Shown: positions 1-6,647, numbered from the stretch's first letter. The stretch: 20,332 nucleotides of DNA from SLNP01 sp964446435 (GCA_964446435.1 CAYUOS010000052.1:1-20332), one strand, 5' to 3'. Translations and numbers: made by a program. Notes: a model not told the origin generated them from the sequence alone.

Positions 1-1
1 A

Positions 2-481
2 GTGGTTTCAAGCTACGACACTGACCTTTCACAGGTTGTTGACAAGCCTGAGAACCTTGAGAAGGTTAACTGGATAATCAATCAGAATTTCGTTGGTCAG
101 ACTGCCTCTGACGGTAGTGTATTCACCTACGGAGATATCCAGCGGGCTATCTGGGAACTTGTTGACGATAGTGTTTCAGAGAGCGGTCTGGGCGACTGGA
201 GCCAGGCGAGGGTTGATGAAATTCTGGCTCTGGCTGAAAATATTCCGGCCAGATATGTTCCTGAATGCGGACAGGAGGTTGTTGTAATGCTGGTTCCTGT
301 CAATGAGACAGGCCAATCAATCCCTGTGCAGAAAACAATAACCCAGGTTGCAGTAATTACCTTCCCCGGTGTTTGTGTCCCCGAAACCAGTGGCAGCGAA
401 ACAGCCTGGGCCGCGGGTTATGACTTTGGCGGACCAAACTGGGCTAAGTACTTTATCTATTGCGCCAAACCGATAAGATAG
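2..481 (+). CDS. C-terminal part of a surface protein with thioester-like domain (5' end outside window)
   Basis: The frame is open from the first full codon (GTG at 2-4), so this is almost certainly the end of a longer protein that starts upstream. About 159 residues are visible. Residues ~20-55 contain VNWIINQNF, then YGDIQRAIWELVDD. This resembles the Gln-containing half of Gram-positive-type TQxA thioester domains, where a (T/I)QxAIW motif supplies the Gln that cross-links with an upstream Cys; the Cys would lie outside the window. The C-terminus carries an SETAWAAG...GGPNWAKYF stretch, which I associate with secreted Bacteroidota proteins. Family assignment is by motif recognition only. 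A surface adhesin or cell-envelope role is inferred. A strong terminator follows 50 bases downstream. Confidence 0.6.
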   Translation: MVSSYDTDLSQVVDKPENLEKVNWIINQNFVGQTASDGSVFTYGDIQRAIWELVDDSVSESGLGDWSQARVDEILALAENIPARYVPECGQEVVVMLVPVNETGQSIPVQKTITQVAVITFPGVCVPETSGSETAWAAGYDFGGPNWAKYFIYCAKPIR

Positions 482-530
482 GCATCTTAAGGCATATAAC
501 TATTATCTGAACCCTGATCTGAAATTGGAA

Positions 531-565
531 TGGCCAGGCACCGAAGTGACTGGCTATTCTTTTTT
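531..565 (+). terminator. Intrinsic terminator of the surface-protein gene
   Basis: Bases 531-541 pair with 546-556 (TGGCCAG with CTGGCTA including one G-T pair, one G-A mismatch, then CAC with GTG) around a CGAA tetraloop. A T-rich tail with six consecutive T at 560-565 follows. It lies 50 bases after the stop codon. Confidence 0.8.
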
Positions 566-612
566 CCTGATTTCAGCCTTATGGCAGAAAAATAGGTAAA
601 CTAATCATCATG

Positions 613-643
613 TTGGTTTTGATTATCGGGTTTTGTATATTTA
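613..643 (+). promoter_or_regulatory. Candidate promoter of the small membrane protein gene
   Basis: TTG at 613-615 and TATATTTA at 636-643, separated by 20 bases, approximate the Bacteroidota -33 (TTG/TTTG) and -7 (TAnnTTTG) boxes. The last base of the -7 box does not match. No other convincing element is seen in 566-719, which contains no gene. Confidence 0.3.
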
Positions 644-719
644 CTAAGTCTTGCTGCAGAAAGCTGCAGATAAATTTTGAACTTTTTGATTCTGTAGTAC
701 TAACCTAAAACTATTCAAA

Positions 720-1151
720 ATGGAAGAAAACGTAAACCCCGTCATGACTAAGACGAACCTTGATCTTAATGAGGGATCTGTGACACATCTGATAGAGATC
801 AGAAAACTGGCCCTTTTCATCGGAATTGTAATGCTCGCCCTGTTCGTAATGATCTGCATTGCCATGCTGGTACTTATGATAACAGGAGTGGTTCAAAAGG
901 GTCTTTTCATTGGCACGATTACACTGTTGGCTGGTGTATCGCTTCTGTTGGCTTCAGCAATTTACCTGCTGGCATTTATCTATCTCAGCAGAATTTCCAC
1001 CAGAATGAGAGAGGCTTTCGATGGCGGTGATTCGAACAAGCTGGAAATGGCTTTCCTGAATATGAAATACTTCTTCAGGCTGATGGCAATAGTCCTGACA
1101 ATATATATTATTGGATTTATCATATTTTTAGCTACAAAAGCTATCTTCTGA
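720..1151 (+). CDS. Small integral membrane protein (DUF5362-like)
   Basis: 143 residues. The first ~28 residues are polar. Three long hydrophobic stretches follow at about 29-57, 61-89 and 115-142, consistent with three or four membrane helices. Between them is a short soluble segment (RISTRMREAFDGGDSNKLEMAFLNMKYFFR region) before the last helix. This layout resembles the small DUF5362 family of Bacteroidota membrane proteins, but I assign it by general resemblance only. No catalytic motif is visible. The ATG at 720 is the only sensible start. The gene appears to be monocistronic: the asnA leader promoter starts 100 bases downstream and no clear terminator lies between. Confidence 0.75.
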   Translation: MEENVNPVMTKTNLDLNEGSVTHLIEIRKLALFIGIVMLALFVMICIAMLVLMITGVVQKGLFIGTITLLAGVSLLLASAIYLLAFIYLSRISTRMREAFDGGDSNKLEMAFLNMKYFFRLMAIVLTIYIIGFIIFLATKAIF

Positions 1152-1249
1152 AAGAAGAATAAAATTGTATCAAGGCAAGCAGGTTTATAAAAACAAGCGT
1201 AAGGGCCAAAATAATTCATAAAATATAGTCAACACAACATAAATGTTTA

Positions 1250-1257
1250 TATATTTG
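1250..1257 (+). promoter_or_regulatory. -7 promoter box of the asnA leader transcript
   Basis: TATATTTG is an exact match to the Bacteroidota -7 consensus TAnnTTTG. It lies 21 bases upstream of the leader peptide ATG, so transcription would start near 1264 and the mRNA would have a ~15-base 5' leader before the short reading frame. A clear -33 TTG is not evident, so this is inferred from one box plus its position. Confidence 0.55.
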
Positions 1258-1278
1258 CGCCGTTAGGTTTTAATCAGA

Positions 1279-1341
1279 ATGATGATACAATCCGCGAACA
1301 ATAACCTCCTGAATTCAGTGTCCAATAATAATTGGGGCTGA
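1279..1341 (+). CDS. Asn-rich attenuator leader peptide upstream of asnA
   Basis: A 20-codon reading frame with the product MMIQSANNNLLNSVSNNNWG and a TGA stop at 1339-1341, followed at once by an overlapping second TGA. Seven of its 20 residues are asparagine, in two runs of three (1297-1305 and 1324-1332) plus one single (1312-1314). Either of two tandem ATGs (1279, 1282) could start it. It lies between a promoter-like box and an intrinsic terminator, directly ahead of an asparagine synthetase gene, and its coding bases form one arm of a large RNA hairpin. This is what a ribosome-mediated attenuator sensing charged tRNA-Asn should look like. It is too short for ordinary gene calling. Confidence 0.85.
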   Translation: MMIQSANNNLLNSVSNNNWG

Positions 1342-1421
1342 TGAGGGAGGTTTTGTATCATCTGACCAGGTAACCAGGAAAAGATATGAGCAGGCCCTCC
1401 GTGAAGACGGGGGGCTTTTTT
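1281..1421 (+). promoter_or_regulatory. Transcription attenuator of asnA (pause, antiterminator and terminator hairpins)
   Basis: Three alternative pairings can be drawn by hand. Pause (1:2) hairpin: 1281-1290 pairs perfectly with 1353-1362 (10 bp), and 1303-1309 pairs perfectly with 1346-1352 (7 bp). The 3' strand is therefore continuously paired and a 12-base bulge holds codons Ser-Ala-Asn-Asn. Antiterminator (2:3): 1346-1350 with 1396-1400, 1352-1356 with 1390-1394, and 1358-1361 with 1386-1389 (14 pairs including three G-U, one mismatch, one bulge). Terminator (3:4): 1394-1402 with 1407-1415. A ribosome stalled on the first Asn codons would cover the 5' arm of 1:2, free 1345-1362, and favour the antiterminator, which uses up the 5' arm of the terminator. 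Low Asn-tRNA charging would thus raise asnA expression. Confidence 0.8.
1394..1421 (+). terminator. Attenuator terminator upstream of asnA
   Basis: GCCCTCCGT (1394-1402) pairs with ACGGGGGGC (1407-1415) in a 9-bp stem with one T-G pair and a GAAG loop. Six T follow at 1416-1421. It ends 23 bases before the asnA start codon, so it must be read through for asnA to be expressed. It is therefore a regulatory terminator rather than the end of the upstream gene. Confidence 0.9.
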
Positions 1422-1444
1422 GTTAACATAATACTGTAATATGA

Positions 1445-2446
1445 ATGAAAGAGATTATTAGAACTGAACATGAGATCAGGTATGTAAAAGAGACATTTGA
1501 ACGCGAGCTTTCCTCCAGGCTGAACCTTTCGAGGGTATCTTCACCTCTTATTGTTGATGAGACTACCGGCCTTAACGATGACCTGAACGGGATTGAAAAG
1601 CCGGTAGCCTTCAGCATAAAGGGGATGAACGGCAACAGGGCTTCCGTTGTGCAGTCGCTTGCAAAATGGAAAAGACTTCGGTTGAGGGAACTCGAAATCC
1701 CCCCAGGGGAAGGAATCATAACCGATATGAGGGCTCTCAGGCCTGACGAGATACTCTCTCCGATCCATTCGGTTTATGTCGATCAATGGGACTGGGAAAA
1801 GCATATGTTTTCCGGCGAAAGAACACTTGGCTTCCTGAAGTCAGAGGTTAACCATATTTACAAGGCTCTCTGCATTACCGAGGAGCTTGTCTGCAGGGAG
1901 GTGACAGGCTTCTCCCCAACTCTCCCACATGAGATTACTTTCATTCATGCTGAGGATATGGCAAGGCAGTATCCGGCACTTAATCCAAAGGAGCGCGAAG
2001 ATGTGGTCGCAGCAAAGTATGGTGCCGTTTTTATAATTGGCATCGGGTCGCTGCTTTCCTATGGCAAGAGGCATGACGGAAGGGCTCCTGACTATGATGA
2101 CTGGTCTACAAGGAATGAGGAGGGATATTCGGGACTCAATGGTGACATTATCGTATGGAACCCGGTGCTTGAATCTTCATTTGAGTTATCATCAATGGGT
2201 ATCAGGGTCGATGGTAAAACGCTCTTGCTTCAGCTTTCAGAATGCGGCTGCAGCGAAAGGCTGGCACTTCCCTTCCACAGAATGCTGGCTGCCGGAGAGC
2301 TGCCGCAAAGCATCGGCGGCGGCATCGGTCAGTCAAGGGTCTGTATGTTTATGCTAAGGAAACAGCATATCGGCCAGGTTCAGGTCAGCATCTGGCCTGA
2401 AATCGAGCGGCAACGGCTGGCAGCAATGGGGGTAGAGTTAATGTGA
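1445..2446 (+). CDS. asnA: Aspartate-ammonia ligase (asparagine synthetase A)
   Basis: 333 residues, matching the usual ~330 of AsnA, an ATP-dependent, ammonia-using asparagine synthetase related to class II aminoacyl-tRNA synthetases. It makes Asn from Asp and NH3 in the cytoplasm, releasing AMP and PPi. Recognisable family segments include the N-terminal IIRTEHEIRYVKETFERELSSRL region, SIHSVYVDQWDWEK-like sequence near 105-118, the GYSGLNGDIIVWNP segment and the C-terminal LPQSIGGGIGQSR motif, the class II motif-3-like ATP site. The start at 1445 is the first in-frame ATG and gives the typical N-terminus. It is preceded by an Asn-rich leader peptide and terminator, so expression is probably set by Asn-tRNA charging. 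No partner gene follows; the next gene has its own start 127 bases on. Confidence 0.97.
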   Translation: MKEIIRTEHEIRYVKETFERELSSRLNLSRVSSPLIVDETTGLNDDLNGIEKPVAFSIKGMNGNRASVVQSLAKWKRLRLRELEIPPGEGIITDMRALRPDEILSPIHSVYVDQWDWEKHMFSGERTLGFLKSEVNHIYKALCITEELVCREVTGFSPTLPHEITFIHAEDMARQYPALNPKEREDVVAAKYGAVFIIGIGSLLSYGKRHDGRAPDYDDWSTRNEEGYSGLNGDIIVWNPVLESSFELSSMGIRVDGKTLLLQLSECGCSERLALPFHRMLAAGELPQSIGGGIGQSRVCMFMLRKQHIGQVQVSIWPEIERQRLAAMGVELM

Positions 2447-2461
2447 TAATCAGCAAACAGA

Positions 2462-2488
2462 CAAATTGGCAAATATCAAATTGGCAAA
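2462..2488 (+). repeat. Direct repeat of 12 bases
   Basis: CAAATTGGCAAA occurs at 2462-2473 and again at 2477-2488, a 15-base period, just after asnA. No function is evident. It may be a small intergenic satellite of the same general kind as the heptamer array downstream. Confidence 0.75.
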
Positions 2489-2573
2489 GTAGCATGTTAT
2501 ATGATCAGTTTCAACCAACCAGTATTGATCGTGCGAGCTGTTTTTGTCTTATCTTGCCTCAAATTATGTTAAT

Positions 2574-3872
2574 ATGAACAGTCAAATTTCGACGATACTT
2601 ACAGGTTTTACCCTGGCATTGGTTTTTTCAGCAGCACCCGTTAACGGACAGCAGTCAGCGGGCAGTCCATGCAACAATACCGCCTCGCCTGTTGTTTTTG
2701 TGCATGGGTTCCTTGGGAGCGGAGACACCTGGGCTCCTCAGGTTCAGAGGTTCGCATCAAATGGTCTTTGTGCTGACAGATATTTCGTGTTCGACTGGAA
2801 CAGCCTTGCAGGAGGAGGTGCCGACCTGCTTCTCGACCGGTTCATTGATTCAGTGCTTATGGTTACCGGTGCAGAAAAGGTTCATCTTGCCGGTCATTCT
2901 GCAGGAGGAGGAAGAGGATACAGCTATCTTGCCGATCCTGCAAGGGCGGCAAAGGTGATCTCATATGTCCATATCGGCAGCGGAGCCAACAAGGTACCTG
3001 CCGGACCGGGGGGATCAGTACCTACAATGAACATATATTCAACTGACGACAGAGTCGTACCGGGTGGAGATATTCCGGGTGCATTGAATGTGAAGCTGAG
3101 TGGACTGGACCACTACCAGGTAGCCACCTCTGCCGAAACCTTTGGCCATATGTACAGGTTCTTCCATAATGCCGATCCTGTTACAACGGAAATACTACCT
3201 CTCACGAGCATTACCATAGGTGGCAGATGCCTTTCCCTTGGTACCAATCAACCGGCTGAAGGAACGATAATAGATATCTTCAGGGCAGATGACAGGGGAA
3301 ACCCTTCCGGTCAGCCGGTTGCTACCCTGAAAGTCCCCGCCAATGGCAACTGGGGACCAGTTGAGGTCAGCCCTGGTCAACGGTACATTTTCAGGCTCAG
3401 CTCTGACAGACCCGGCTTCAGAAGGATTAACTACTACTACGAACCGTTTGAGCGTGATAATCCGCTTGTATACCTTCGTACATTTCCGGCAGGTATGTCA
3501 CCTGTGGGGTTGTTGCTGGCGGCCCTGCCAAATAATGATGACCTCTCTGTTATCAGCATCTTCTCATCAAGCCAGGCAGTCATCAATGGTCGTGATGAAC
3601 TCACTCTGAATGGCATCAGGTTGTCTACCCCAGCACTCGCAAGTGCACAGTCTACTATGATTTCCCTCTTTTGTTACGACGATCGCAATGACCGGCAGGG
3701 AACCGGTGAGCCAATAGCGCTCTTTATGTCGATGCCTTTCCTCAGGGGCGCCGACGTGCCAATAGGTACAATTGCAGAGGAGACCTGGGTGGCAGAATTC
3801 AACGGCAGAACCATACCCGTAAGAAACTGGAGCAGCAAAACCGACGGCGTCACCATAGCCGTCTTCTGGTAA
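2574..3872 (+). CDS. Secreted lipase-like alpha/beta hydrolase with C-terminal beta-sandwich region
   Basis: 432 residues from the ATG at 2574; an in-frame TTG 30 bases upstream is a poorer start because it would precede the signal peptide. Residues 1-25 form a signal peptide (hydrophobic ILTGFTLALVFSAAPV, cut near NGQ). The alpha/beta hydrolase domain covers ~38-200. It has the oxyanion-type HGFLGSGDTW (44-53), the nucleophile elbow GHSAGG with Ser109, a likely Asp in STDD (158-159) and a likely catalytic His180 in GLDHYQV. Residues ~205-432 have no catalytic motif and look like beta-rich accessory domains, as in lipases with a C-terminal beta domain such as the Archaeoglobus enzyme. Role: extracellular or periplasmic ester hydrolysis; the substrate cannot be read from sequence. 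It appears to be transcribed alone. Confidence 0.85.
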   Translation: MNSQISTILTGFTLALVFSAAPVNGQQSAGSPCNNTASPVVFVHGFLGSGDTWAPQVQRFASNGLCADRYFVFDWNSLAGGGADLLLDRFIDSVLMVTGAEKVHLAGHSAGGGRGYSYLADPARAAKVISYVHIGSGANKVPAGPGGSVPTMNIYSTDDRVVPGGDIPGALNVKLSGLDHYQVATSAETFGHMYRFFHNADPVTTEILPLTSITIGGRCLSLGTNQPAEGTIIDIFRADDRGNPSGQPVATLKVPANGNWGPVEVSPGQRYIFRLSSDRPGFRRINYYYEPFERDNPLVYLRTFPAGMSPVGLLLAALPNNDDLSVISIFSSSQAVINGRDELTLNGIRLSTPALASAQSTMISLFCYDDRNDRQGTGEPIALFMSMPFLRGADVPIGTIAEETWVAEFNGRTIPVRNWSSKTDGVTIAVFW

Positions 3873-3923
3873 CCTGTCCCTTACCAAAAACCTTCTCGAC
3901 CGAAGGGAGATAACCAAAGCAAA

Positions 3924-4041
3924 TCTGATATCTGACATCTGATATCCTCTGCCCCGCACCCTGCACCTTGTACCCTGCACCTTGTACCCTGCACCTTGTA
4001 CCCTGCACCTTGTACCCTGTACCTTGTACCTTGTACCTTGT
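3924..4041 (+). repeat. Period-7 tandem repeat array (two heptamer families in one register)
   Basis: Three TCTGAYA units (3924-3944) are followed by two degenerate units. Then, in the same 7-base register, comes an array from 3958 to 4041 of twelve ACCYTGY units, mostly alternating ACCCTGC and ACCTTGT and ending in ACCTTGT three times. It occupies most of the 225-base gap between the lipase and helicase genes. Because 21 bases equal seven codons, both strands read as open frames encoding KVQGTRY-like repeats, but these are not genes. The array resembles the short heptameric repeats known from cyanobacteria and similar intergenic satellites in Bacteroidota. Confidence 0.9.
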
Positions 4042-4097
4042 ACCCCTTTTTTCCCTATCTTGCACCCGATTTAGATCAAACGCAATATACTGATTAA

Positions 4098-5507
4098 ATG
4101 ATATTTGATAATTTCAATCTGAAACCTGAACTGCTCGATGCAGTTTACTACATGGGCTTCAGGGATGCAACCCCAATACAGGAAAAGGCGATTCCGGTGA
4201 TACTCGAGGGTAAAGACCTGATTGCCTGCGCCCAGACCGGAACGGGAAAGACAGCTGCTTTTCTTCTTCCGGTACTTGACTCGATTTTCGGGCGTCATAC
4301 AACTCACACTCATACCCTTATACTCGTTCCGACCCGTGAGCTGGCGATACAGATCGATCAGCAGATACAGGGATTTGCATACACACTCAATATAACCTCA
4401 CTCGCTGTATACGGTGGCGGTGACGGCGCTGACTGGGAACAGGAAAAGACTGCCTTCCTGAAAGGGGCAGAGATAATTGTTGCAACACCCGGAAGACTTA
4501 TTTCCCACCTCAATCAGGGTTATGTCGACTTCAGCCATATAGAAATGCTGATACTCGATGAGGCAGACAGAATGCTTGACATCGGGTTTCACGACGACAT
4601 CATGAAGATTATTTCATATCTGCCAAAAGAAAGGCAGACACTTATGTTCAGCGCAACAATGCCGCAGAATATAAGGGCTCTCTCGAAGAGAATAATGCAA
4701 AATCCAGACGAGATATCACTCGAAATTGCAAAACCGGCAGAGGGTGTAGTTCAGGCTGCATACATGGTATCTGAGAGCCAGAAGCTGCCACTGGTAAAAA
4801 GCCTGATTGATGAAAACCCCGACTACAGCAGCATCCTGATCTTCAGCTCCACAAAGAGGAAGGTACAGGATATTGTGAGGGGACTGAGGACTAAGGAATA
4901 TGTTGTGGAAGGAATATCTTCCGATTTTGAGCAGCGTGAGAGGGAAGAGGTGGTGATACGGTTCAGATCACGCCGCACCAGGGTTCTGGTAGCTACCGAT
5001 GTAATGAGTCGGGGTATAGACATCAAGGAGATTAACCTGGTTATCAACTTTGATGTCCCGCAGGATGCTGAGGATTATGTGCACCGGGTTGGCCGTACTG
5101 CACGTGCAGAAACCACCGGTGTGGCAGTAACCCTGGTAAACAGGGATGACATGATGAAGCTGCAGAGGATTGAGCGCCTTATTGGCAATGAAGTCTACAG
5201 GGCTCCGCTGCCGGAGTTCCTCAAGGGCATGAAACAGGAAGAGCCTGAAAAGCGAGGCCATGGTTCAACCTCCAGAGGCAGTAAGTTCAATCGCAGGAAA
5301 TCAGGACAAAACAGCAAATCCGACCAAAACAGGAAAACAGGACAGAGCAGGGACTCCGGCCAAAACAGGACACCAGACCAAAACAGGAATAGCAGCAAGA
5401 ACAGGAAGCCAGGACAGAAAAGGAAACCATGGCAGAAGAGCAGGCCGGGTCAGCCCGGAAATCCAGGCCAGGGCAATGAACCAGGCCAGAGTCCGCCGGC
5501 TCAGTAA
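4098..5507 (+). CDS. DEAD-box ATP-dependent RNA helicase (RhlE-like)
   Basis: 469 residues. The N-terminal core shows all family motifs: Q motif (F-x-x-F and ATPIQEKAIP, 24-33), Walker A AQTGTGKT (45-52), PTREL (78-82), TPGR (130-133), DEAD (154-157) and SAT (185-187). The second RecA domain has VATDVMSRGID (298-307) and HRVGRTAR (328-335). It would unwind short RNA duplexes in the cytoplasm, in ribosome assembly, RNA decay or cold adaptation. After residue ~380 the protein becomes a basic, low-complexity tail with a regular six-residue repeat (xQNRxx), likely an RNA-binding extension. Its 3' end overlaps the convergent radical SAM gene by seven bases. It is assigned to the RhlE-like group by overall likeness; which of several DEAD-box paralogues it is cannot be settled here. 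Confidence 0.95.
   Translation: MIFDNFNLKPELLDAVYYMGFRDATPIQEKAIPVILEGKDLIACAQTGTGKTAAFLLPVLDSIFGRHTTHTHTLILVPTRELAIQIDQQIQGFAYTLNITSLAVYGGGDGADWEQEKTAFLKGAEIIVATPGRLISHLNQGYVDFSHIEMLILDEADRMLDIGFHDDIMKIISYLPKERQTLMFSATMPQNIRALSKRIMQNPDEISLEIAKPAEGVVQAAYMVSESQKLPLVKSLIDENPDYSSILIFSSTKRKVQDIVRGLRTKEYVVEGISSDFEQREREEVVIRFRSRRTRVLVATDVMSRGIDIKEINLVINFDVPQDAEDYVHRVGRTARAETTGVAVTLVNRDDMMKLQRIERLIGNEVYRAPLPEFLKGMKQEEPEKRGHGSTSRGSKFNRRKSGQNSKSDQNRKTGQSRDSGQNRTPDQNRNSSKNRKPGQKRKPWQKSRPGQPGNPGQGNEPGQSPPAQ
5304..5489 (+). repeat. In-frame 18-base repeat encoding hexapeptide tail of the helicase
   Basis: From codon 403 the protein reads as ten consecutive hexads of the form GQNSKS, DQNRKT, GQSRDS, GQNRTP, DQNRNS, SKNRKP, GQKRKP, WQKSRP, GQPGNP, GQGNEP, ending in GQ. 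The Gln is at the second position in nine of ten. The DNA shows a matching 18-base periodicity. The units become acidic or Pro/Gly-rich toward the end. Confidence 0.85.
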
Positions 5508-6571
5508 CTACCCTGAATATCAAGATTCTTTAAGCCTGCCTTCATTGCCGCATTAACCACATCACTGTACTCCCTTACAGTAATCCGTCGATTTATCTCG
5601 GGGTACTTGTGCGCCATGAATACAGGATTGTATTGTGCCATTATGTTGACATAGGTGTCGGCCGGAAGATTTTGAGCAATCCATTTCATGGCCTCCACCG
5701 AGCCGCTGACGTTGTTCGGCATAACCAGGTGCCTGATCATCAGGCCCCTTTTCATCAGACCCGTTTCAGGGTCAGGCCTGGCCACGCCGGTCTGGCGGTG
5801 CATTTCAAGCAGGGCCGTCTTTGTATCCTCAGGATAGGTGTGGGCTCCGATAGAATATTTGCCGGCCAGCTTCGGGTCAGTGTACTTGAAATCTGCAAGG
5901 TAAATATCTACAACACCGTCAAGTAGTTGCAGTATGTCCAGCTTCTCCCACCCGCTTGTGTTCCAGACCAGTGGCAACTGCAACCCGCGCCTTGCAGCTA
6001 TGTCCAGGGCACTAACGATCTGAGGAGAATAGTGGGTCGGTGTTACCAGATTGATATTATGACACCGGTTTCTCTGAAGCGCAAGCATCATATTGGCGAG
6101 TTCATTCACTGAACTCATCTCCCCGAAGCCACCCTGGCTGATCTCCCAGTTCAGGCAAAAAACACACAGCATATTGCAGTGCGAAAAGAATATCGTTCCG
6201 GAACCCCTGGTTCCCGACAAAGGTTTCTCCTCGCCATGATGCGGATGAAATGATGATATCTTCAGCCGGTCGGTGGCCTGGCACTCTCCTGTCTGCCGGC
6301 GGGTACGGTCCTTCTCACACTCCCTCGGACAAAGACGGCAGTTGGTGAGGTAAGAGTTGAGTACCTCAGCCCTGGCCTTCAGAACGCCGCTCTGGTGCAG
6401 ACTTACATAGCCGGGTATATAGTCATTCCCGGATTCCGGATAGCTGTTCATAATGGAGTGATTAACTGATTCTTCTGTCATGGAAAACCCACTCGAAAAC
6501 GGACATGCCGCTATTGCAGGGGCAAGCAGGCACAGCCTGCCAACGAATTTCCTTCTGTTGAATTGACCCAT
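5501..6571 (-). CDS. PflX-like radical SAM protein with Tat/lipoprotein-type signal
   Basis: 356 residues from the ATG whose complement is at 6569-6571; this start is favoured by a strong AGGAGG site six bases upstream. Residues 78-97 carry C-x2-C-x3-C-x11-C (NCRLCPRECEKDR...GEC), typical of the PflX/COG1313 relatives of pyruvate formate-lyase activase. The radical SAM cluster motif is C132-x3-C136-x2-C139 (SHCNMLCVFC). The family is thought to generate 5'-deoxyadenosyl radicals, but no substrate is known. The N-terminus MGQFNRRKFVGRL is a twin-arginine motif followed by a hydrophobic stretch ending in IAAC (Cys23), which fits a lipobox. Export of an Fe-S radical enzyme would be unusual. The gene is divergent from the esterase gene and convergent with the helicase gene. 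The longer in-frame start at 6697 would run into the esterase promoter region. Confidence 0.88.
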   Translation of the reverse strand: MGQFNRRKFVGRLCLLAPAIAACPFSSGFSMTEESVNHSIMNSYPESGNDYIPGYVSLHQSGVLKARAEVLNSYLTNCRLCPRECEKDRTRRQTGECQATDRLKISSFHPHHGEEKPLSGTRGSGTIFFSHCNMLCVFCLNWEISQGGFGEMSSVNELANMMLALQRNRCHNINLVTPTHYSPQIVSALDIAARRGLQLPLVWNTSGWEKLDILQLLDGVVDIYLADFKYTDPKLAGKYSIGAHTYPEDTKTALLEMHRQTGVARPDPETGLMKRGLMIRHLVMPNNVSGSVEAMKWIAQNLPADTYVNIMAQYNPVFMAHKYPEINRRITVREYSDVVNAAMKAGLKNLDIQGSY

Positions 6572-6577
6572 TTTCCA

Positions 6578-6583
6578 CCTCCT
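6578..6583 (-). promoter_or_regulatory. Strong Shine-Dalgarno site of the radical SAM gene
   Basis: On the minus strand GGGAGGAGGTGG precedes the ATG, with AGGAGG six bases away. Most genes in this window lack such a site, as is usual in Bacteroidota. It decides between the 6571 start and the upstream in-frame ATG at 6697. Confidence 0.7.
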
Positions 6584-6630
6584 CCCGGCCAATATAAGAA
6601 ATTTTTTTATAATGGATTTTCGGGTAGAAT

Positions 6631-6647
6631 CGCTACTTTTACTAGCG
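6631..6647. promoter_or_regulatory. CGCTA-N7-TAGCG inverted repeat in the radical SAM/esterase divergent region
   Basis: CGCTA (6631-6635) and TAGCG (6643-6647) form an interrupted palindrome 31 bases upstream of the esterase ATG. A closely similar sequence (GCTACTTT..TTAGCG) lies in the other divergent intergenic region at 12390-12404. A regulator site or promoter element is possible; this is inference. Confidence 0.3.

Noticed and set aside
1264..1440. T-box riboswitch or protein-dependent leader upstream of asnA
   Set aside because: I see no T-box-like TGG.ACC bulge sequence or long specifier stem, and no regulator gene is adjacent, while the Asn-rich frame and alternative hairpins fit ribosome-mediated attenuation directly.
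2544..2573. TTG start giving a 10-residue N-terminal extension of the lipase
   Set aside because: It places extra residues before an otherwise normal signal peptide; the ATG at 2574 is better. The same reasoning rejects the GTG at 13383 and the TTGs at 16041 and 17558.
3924..4041. CRISPR array
   Set aside because: Units are seven bases with no spacers, and no cas genes are present.
3567..4065. Minus-strand open frames encoding KVQGTRYKVQGTG-like repeats
   Set aside because: They are read-through of the period-7 DNA array and the antisense of the lipase gene; no start context or real protein features.
5260..5556. Open frames in other phases over the helicase tail
   Set aside because: They arise because the 18-base repeat lacks stops in several frames; the helicase frame alone has the conserved domain.
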